Source: Owenia fusiformis
Lineage: Eukaryota; Annelida; Polychaeta; Sabellida; Oweniidae
Length of the DNA stretch: 64,000 nt
Assembly: GCA_903813345.2 (NCBI GenBank)
Contig: CAIIXF020000003.1
Span: forward strand, 6,225,815 to 6,289,814
Direction: 5' to 3'
How positions within the stretch are numbered: position 1 is the first letter of the stretch; each line of letters starts with the position of its first letter. Shown here piece after piece: positions 61,001-64,000 of the stretch. The notes under the pieces are model-generated. The model worked only from the letters and a program-made list of their open reading frames with translations, had not been told where the DNA came from and made no database searches. Position numbers and translations under genes: made by a program.

Positions 61001-63929
61001 ACTAAACTAAAGTTAGATCTAGGCTTTATACTAACATCACTTAAAAATCCTAATAAAAACTAAAGGCCGTGGCTGGAGAGCCTTAAATTTTAAGGCTCTT
61101 TAGCATTTTGGTAATCCATTTGGCTAGAGTCTTAAATTTTAAGGTTCTTTAGCATTTCGGCTAAAAAGCCTTAAATTTTAGGCTCTTTAGTATTTTGATA
61201 GCCAATTTCGCTAGAGAGCCTTAAACGAAATCTAGGTGACAGAAATGACGAAATATTGTTTCTGGGACGAGATCAAACGACTTTGACTATTCTATACCCA
61301 ACCTATTTTGTAATTTAACAATCAGCACAAATATACATACCATATTAAGCAGATATCGGACAAATTCATAAAAAATATTTTTTGATCGATAAAATCACTG
61401 ATTAATAAACCGGAAATGTCTTCTCTAAGGTCCGCGAAGAAGATGAAGAAAACATAAAAAGTTTTTAGTCATTTCAAATTTGCTGTCACTTTGATTTCAA
61501 ATGGTTCTAAATGATCTTCGAATGCTTACTATGACTTCTATCAGTACTGTTTTGACTTCCCCACTTCATAAAAAAAGAACATAATCACGTTTTACTCGAC
61601 TCATAAATTTACTTCCGGTCTGAAGAAAAAAAATAAAAGTTCTAAGAACGTTTTCAATCCTCAGTCTAAATTTGGCGTTTTAAAGGTTCAAACATCGACT
61701 TTGAATGGACCTTCATGCATATATCGAAACCAGAGAAGGTGTAAGACCAGGCAATCATGTATACATAGCCAGAAAAAATGTTATTTTTACCATTTTATCC
61801 TTTATAAATCGCAACGTCCGTTAAGTAAAGATTTTGATGTATACTGTAGAAAAGACCCTTCGGGGATAAAGGTGTGGGGGTCACATTTATTGATGGATTG
61901 GAGTTACTCGAGTGTCTAGCTTACAGCTAGATGTAACTTCATTGATTTCGTATGTACAGGGTGACCCAAAAAAAATGCAACCCTCCATTTCTTCTATATT
62001 TTTCTTAAATGGAGGTAAATTGCTCTGAGATTTGGCACACAAGGACTTCATTTAATGTGGGATCCTCTGGCAAAGTTTTAATAATCATAGTCTAATATTT
62101 ATGGAGTTATGGTTGTTTCAAAATATGCTCCAGATGTCATCAATTTCGCTGAAAACAAACTTGCAATGTTCAAGGAAAACTGTTCATAACACGGATGCTT
62201 TCTTTCCCATGGGTATGGCTCAAATTTTGCAGCCATTGCTTGTTGGAGTTCTGCAATTGCAGTGGGGTTATTTTCATACACATTATCCTTTAAATAACCC
62301 CATATATAGAAGTTAGGGGCATTGAGATCAAGACTGTGGGATGACCATGGGTTCTCCATCCTAGAAGAGATAATCTTCTCATAGAAATGACGAGTGAGCC
62401 AGGTTATGCTATCATTAGAAGTGTGAGGAGTAGCTCCATCCTTCTAGAACCACTGTTCTTGTCTATTGAAGCCTCTATGTCACTCTAGAACTGCCTAGAA
62501 CTTCCTGGGAACGCCAATATTGCGCTGTGTTTTAACAGTAACAGTGTTGCCATTATCAACCTCAAACCAAAAGGGGCTGATGATTTCATGTTTGGAAATT
62601 GGCAGCCCAAGCTGTGCATTGAACAGAATGAAGGGGCCTTTGATGCACTTCATCTGGAATTTGTGATCCCAGAACACATTATTTCTTGAGTTTACATGTT
62701 CAGAAAGAAGAGAATGAGATTCATCTGAAAACCTAACATTGGAAATGGACGACATTTGGAGCATATTTTGGAATGACCATAACTCTATCAATGTAAGACT
62801 ATGATTATTGAAACTTTGCCAGAGGATCCCACATTGAATGAAGTCCTTGTGTGCCAAATTTCAGAGCAATTAACCTCCATTTAAGAAAAATATTGAAGAA
62901 ATGGAGGGTTGCATTTTTTTTGGGTCACCCTGTACTAGTATTTCGTATGTAAAAATTGCTACACGCACCTAGAAATCATTTTTAATGAATTTTATAAATA
63001 TTTTTAAGAATATTAATTATATTTAGGATGAAGCGTTGCTTGTCTGGATTTAGATATTTCAAAATTTCTTTTCGGAGTTTGACACATGGTGAAATTTTCT
63101 CACTGTAGCTAAAAAATGGCTTCCGGTTCCAAATGGAGGAAACTTTGGAATTATTCTCACTTAAAGAAATCAAATATAACGATAGATTCAGACAGAGATG
63201 TGTGCTGATGTTTCTCAAATCTATACATAGAGGTATATTTCATATTATTATGCCGTATTTACTGTGCGTGTGACACAATGATTTACAATATTTACAATAC
63301 ATTGTACCAAGGCAGCTCAATCTTTCTACTCAAAGCCGGAATATAGAGAAGGCTTTGGACCGAAGTAAGATTGGAGGCTAGGATAAAAAAAACAAGTGAA
63401 CAATTCAAATGAAGGATTTTTGAGGAAGACGTTTTTGCAAAAATTTATGCAAAATATCTCGTCACGTGAGATTTTGAAGTGTATTCTGTGATGTCCCCAG
63501 GCTGATGTCCCTGCATTCATGATAAACTGCGTTAAGATGTGCTGTATCTAGAATAAACAAGATCCTTTTTTCATCTCCAGGTCTTCATCATTTTTGCCAC
63601 CTTCAAATGCGATTCCCTGTATTCTCTAAGCTTTCGAGACTGCTGTTTTATTGTTTAGATTGCGAAAACACCAATAAAAAAATATAAACACGGATTATAA
63701 ACACAAAGGCTCTCTAGCCAAAATACTACGTTCACAGCTGAATAGCCTAAAATTTCACAAAGTTTTCCAGCCACTTCGAAAACCTAAAAATAAAAAAAAA
63801 TAAGAATCTTCTCGTGCTAAGTTTTTCGTGAAAATTCTTGCCTAATACTGCATCAAACAAATTTAGTGGGTAGGTTTATCATAAAGGTTTATGCTTACTA
63901 GTTTCAGGTTGTGGATTTAGTACCCACAT
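46090..63929 (-). CDS. NBN: Nibrin (MRE11-RAD50-NBN complex), 16 coding exons
   Basis: Exons: 63929-63899, 60665-60529, 59374-59190, 58811-58652, 58271-58168, 57865-57748, 57356-57160, 56849-56758, 52999-52831, 52270-52180, 52018-51684, 48288-47898, 47586-47392, 47072-46959, 46382-46333, 46138-46090. All junctions are GT-AG and the phases add up to 805 codons plus TGA; human nibrin has 754. FHA (about 11-100) shows VVGRKDCDIL and SISRKHA; the BRCT pair covers about 105-340. The variable linker holds two aspartate runs. The C-terminus has RNFKRFSK and VPRIIGG (MRE11 binding) and DELLANKLFE (ATM-binding motif). Nibrin recruits the nuclease complex and ATM to DNA breaks. Exon 1 begins MWVLNPQPE, like the short first exon of vertebrate NBN. 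Introns 8 and 11 host antisense intronless genes. Confidence 0.93.
48289..50088. other. NBN intron 11, part before the NHL gene
   Basis: No NBN exon lies here. Around 49365-49405 a CpG-bearing stretch with GGTCACGTGATCA (E-box palindrome) and CGCCATATTGG (YY1-like) could be a promoter for the plus-strand NHL gene at 50089. The short frames at 48947-50061 have no motifs. A repeated TAGACTC(T/C)GGAG phrase occurs at 48555-48660. Confidence 0.4.
50089..50946 (+). CDS. NHL-repeat beta-propeller protein, intronless, inside NBN intron 11
   Basis: The uninterrupted 285-residue frame is made of beta-propeller blades. The clearest NHL unit is near residues 211-243 (LNEPRGVLVDPQGRILVCDH, then NNRIQVLN); weaker ones read DPTGIVATDNTIIIADNINH near the start and a DILYITDSGEHKLVAI stretch near 160-180. 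About six blades fit the length. The layout resembles the C-terminal propeller of TRIM2/3/71-like proteins, but no RING, B-box or coiled coil precedes it, so it is a stand-alone propeller, presumably for protein or RNA binding. It lies antisense to NBN with no introns, which suggests a retrocopy or a gene family born by retroposition. Start: first ATG after an in-frame stop, context AAAGATGG. Confidence 0.75.
   Translation: MDAINPIVNLLLEFDSTTPTDTVDCDPTGIVATDNTIIIADNINHKLKAFDKCNGALIEEFEEIGGMKLKNPEQLVQHLDSLVLTSYGLDKIFHMDVNCRKIHHVISMPKFCDGICLDSSGSCIVSIATGKPRILFINEDGIQKTIQLTAKNLPLFQLPYYIHSHGDILYITDSGEHKLVAITTETEPKILFEYTGDSKKKTSEPSREDHKLNEPRGVLVDPQGRILVCDHGNNRIQVLNTRGEFLMMLLSEKDGLEKPWAISYRAGELFVTQRGGKVKVFKYHI
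52586..52756. mobile_element. Small inverted-repeat element in NBN intron 9
   Basis: CCCCGTAGCCAGGATTTG at the left and CCCCCTGGCTACAGGC at the right form short inverted ends around sequence with TTTTGGCCCAAATAT. The same end occurs near 1056-1090. It falls between NBN exons 10 and 9. Confidence 0.5.
53000..54781. other. NBN intron 8, part before the Mab-21-like gene
   Basis: The sequence is AT-rich with no exon of either strand that I can support. It must contain the promoter of the plus-strand gene at 54782; TATA-like ATATAAA occurs near 54645 and 54711, without further support. Confidence 0.4.
54782..56389 (+). CDS. Mab-21/cGAS-like protein with predicted membrane segments, intronless, inside NBN intron 8
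   Basis: The single 535-codon frame carries nucleotidyltransferase marks of the Mab-21/cGAS-like family: NTGSFYDGTKV (G141-S142), the acidic pair in PDEFEA (E154, E156) and a third acidic residue in ASIDLGF (D317). The helical C-terminal half has HKRILMVLKFI, then HLLKTF and LPGFEHYLW. H396, C400, C403 and perhaps C415 recall the zinc thumb of cGAS. Residues 4-20 and 25-52 are hydrophobic, giving an N-terminal membrane anchor. A second hydrophobic pair at about 200-216 and 222-250 interrupts the core between the acidic pair and the third aspartate. Cytosolic relatives make cyclic dinucleotides after sensing RNA or DNA; membrane-bound relatives include ITPRIP proteins. Activity is unproven. 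It is antisense to NBN and has no introns. Start: AAGATGG, the first ATG. Confidence 0.82.
   Translation: MDDNIILVLVSVAIQFICLIRSKITLAVILTYPMGYLTFTCTSMCLLGLALTFPQRINRLTSQSVDWWNGYKPLAWTLSGTERNHLADFIHKVYSRASIYRNYTKYQINKHQVFVEEFIHDLCTKLGEQYPAFKVDILNTGSFYDGTKVGKPDEFEAADDMSDTKVSINDKLFVQTVNKLTAKSEINEDEIDFHNRKIGVMTEVVIILLGLMLKLPIVWTEFQFFIVFCIVFIVQFELTLLLIFLVCCKVAYDIIKYSPSPSNIRRALLEAVSECINNDDNIPQYLDDSFSENQRITLNGPCVTLKIKGPICPASIDLGFCFEKQSSSNEDDVKCLVLPYPRLLRHIPANGWTLTRYKHNYKGMLTPGHKRILMVLKFIANECINSHLLKTFVLLHQRKCETCDNPSDWNALAGCLNDITQLMFECYETKENNKQVSILYVSYKSIKDMDFPQVNVLPGFEHYLWYKTKEKEVTFYLCMYLIARHINFIMKMSKVSTFNAGTILGKLKFTLKSIPPHYVFSKQELQSVINELNVL
56544..56701. mobile_element. MITE with CAGTAAAACCTGT ends, copy 1
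   Basis: CAGTAAAACCTGTCTAA at the left and ACAGGTTTTACTG at the right are inverted, flanked by TA at 56542-56543 and 56702-56703. It lies in NBN intron 8 just downstream of the Mab-21-like stop codon and could supply 3' UTR sequence. Confidence 0.75.
58345..58545. mobile_element. MITE with CAGTATAACCTGT ends, copy 2
   Basis: This belongs to the same family as the element at 56544-56701: CAGTATAACCTGTCTAACTG at the left and CAGATTTTACTG at the right, TA on the left. It is in NBN intron 4. Confidence 0.65.
59405..60330 (+). repeat. 26-bp minisatellite in NBN intron 2, about 35 copies
   Basis: The unit GGAGGAGGTGTTCACATGAG plus ACAATG repeats with variants (ACAATTGGA, AAACAATT, TTTACATGAG, TTCAGATGAA). 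Blocks of two to four units recur in the same order, showing block duplication. On the transcribed (minus) strand the units are C/T-rich with repeated CCTCC. The array lies 31 bases from exon 3 and 199 from exon 2. Confidence 0.9.
61071..61225. repeat. Palindromic GAGCCTTAAATTTTAAGGCTC repeats
   Basis: A 21-base perfect palindrome (61077-61097) is followed by two degenerate copies, each with CTTTAGCATTT(T/C)GG, and a final GCTAGAGAGCCTTAAAC. A complement of the same phrases (GGCTCTCTAGCCAAAATA, GAATAGCCTAAAATTT, CCAGCCACTTCG) occurs at 63708-63778. The 61.07-63.78 kb stretch may therefore be an old element with inverted ends, all in NBN intron 1. Confidence 0.45.
61957..62932 (-). mobile_element. 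Decayed mariner/Tc1-type element (976 bp)
   Basis: Inverted ends of about 150 bases start CAGGGTGACCCAAAAAAAAT and end in the complement, with TA on both sides (61955-61956 and 62933-62934). The interior is a deleted transposase on the minus strand. The element is inside NBN intron 1. Confidence 0.88.
62099..62857 (-). pseudogene. Mariner-family transposase remnant
   Basis: Three minus-strand pieces give the catalytic D,D,D part in order: RFSDESHSLLSEHVN, later ENGN-like DNGNTVTV (62495-62750); WF-stop-KDGATPH (about 62430-62455, an in-frame TAG where a glutamine is usual); and SLDLNAPNFYIWGYLKDNVY (62280-62340). Thirty-six residues separate the last two aspartates. The N-terminal DNA-binding half is missing, and a frame change is needed between the first and second pieces. 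The gene is dead. Confidence 0.8.
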
Positions 63930-64000
63930 TGTCGAAAGACCAGTAAACAACCCAAACACCGTCTGCAGGAAAGTCAAATATGGCGGGGTATTCCCCAGTC
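63930..64000 (-). promoter_or_regulatory. NBN 5' UTR and proximal promoter (partial)
   Basis: Immediately upstream of the NBN start codon the minus strand has CCCCGCCATATTTGAC, a YY1-like GCCATATT core, in slightly G+C-richer DNA. The window ends here, so the promoter is incomplete. Confidence 0.4.

Overview
The window reads as nuclear DNA of an invertebrate animal, most likely a lophotrochozoan and plausibly a bivalve mollusc. The genes are intron-rich with GT-AG junctions. They include animal families (nibrin, caveolin, NAT16-like acetyltransferase, Mab-21/cGAS-like protein, NHL protein), and the spacer DNA is AT-rich and full of small inverted-repeat elements and minisatellites. No species can be named from sequence alone.

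Layout. 0-3.9 kb: spacer, with a promoter-like dispersed unit at 178-516 (minus strand). 3.9-6.9 kb: a non-LTR retrotransposon with ORF1 and an endonuclease domain but no reverse transcriptase. 7.5-8.7 kb: a large foldback element made of AAAGC-type subrepeats. 13.1-29.5 kb: copy A of a NAT16-like acetyltransferase gene in four exons. Its roughly 14-kb first intron holds a broken THAP-domain gene, an 8.3-kb nest of LTR sequences (15342-23667) and several repeat arrays. The nest contains an intact 470-codon reading frame of unknown origin between two LTRs that face each other; the first two thirds of that frame and part of an LTR are tandemly duplicated (1,199-bp unit). 29.65-31.04 kb: a 45-bp minisatellite directly downstream of copy A. 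33.0-34.0 kb: a two-exon caveolin gene. 34.2-39.1 kb: repeat families, two inverted-repeat elements and nine perfect 35-bp repeats. 40.2-42.2 kb: copy B of the NAT16-like gene, compact, with the same four-exon structure. 42.57-42.94 kb: a second promoter-like unit. 43.8-45.2 kb: a repeat element with a GGAC-type tail.

46.1-63.9 kb is a complete nibrin (NBN) gene on the minus strand. I resolved 16 coding exons that join in frame to 805 codons plus stop: FHA, two BRCT repeats, a linker with aspartate tracts, and a C-terminal MRE11/ATM-binding region. Two intronless genes lie in its introns on the opposite strand: an NHL-repeat beta-propeller protein in intron 11, and a membrane-anchored Mab-21/cGAS-like protein in intron 8. 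Introns 1, 2, 4, 8 and 9 carry a decayed mariner element, a 26-bp minisatellite and several MITEs.

The most unusual items are the unidentified ORF captured between inverted LTRs, the Mab-21/cGAS-like protein with a predicted membrane hairpin inside its nucleotidyltransferase domain, and the mosaic identity pattern between the two NAT16-like copies. All identifications rest on reading motifs by eye; no database search was run.
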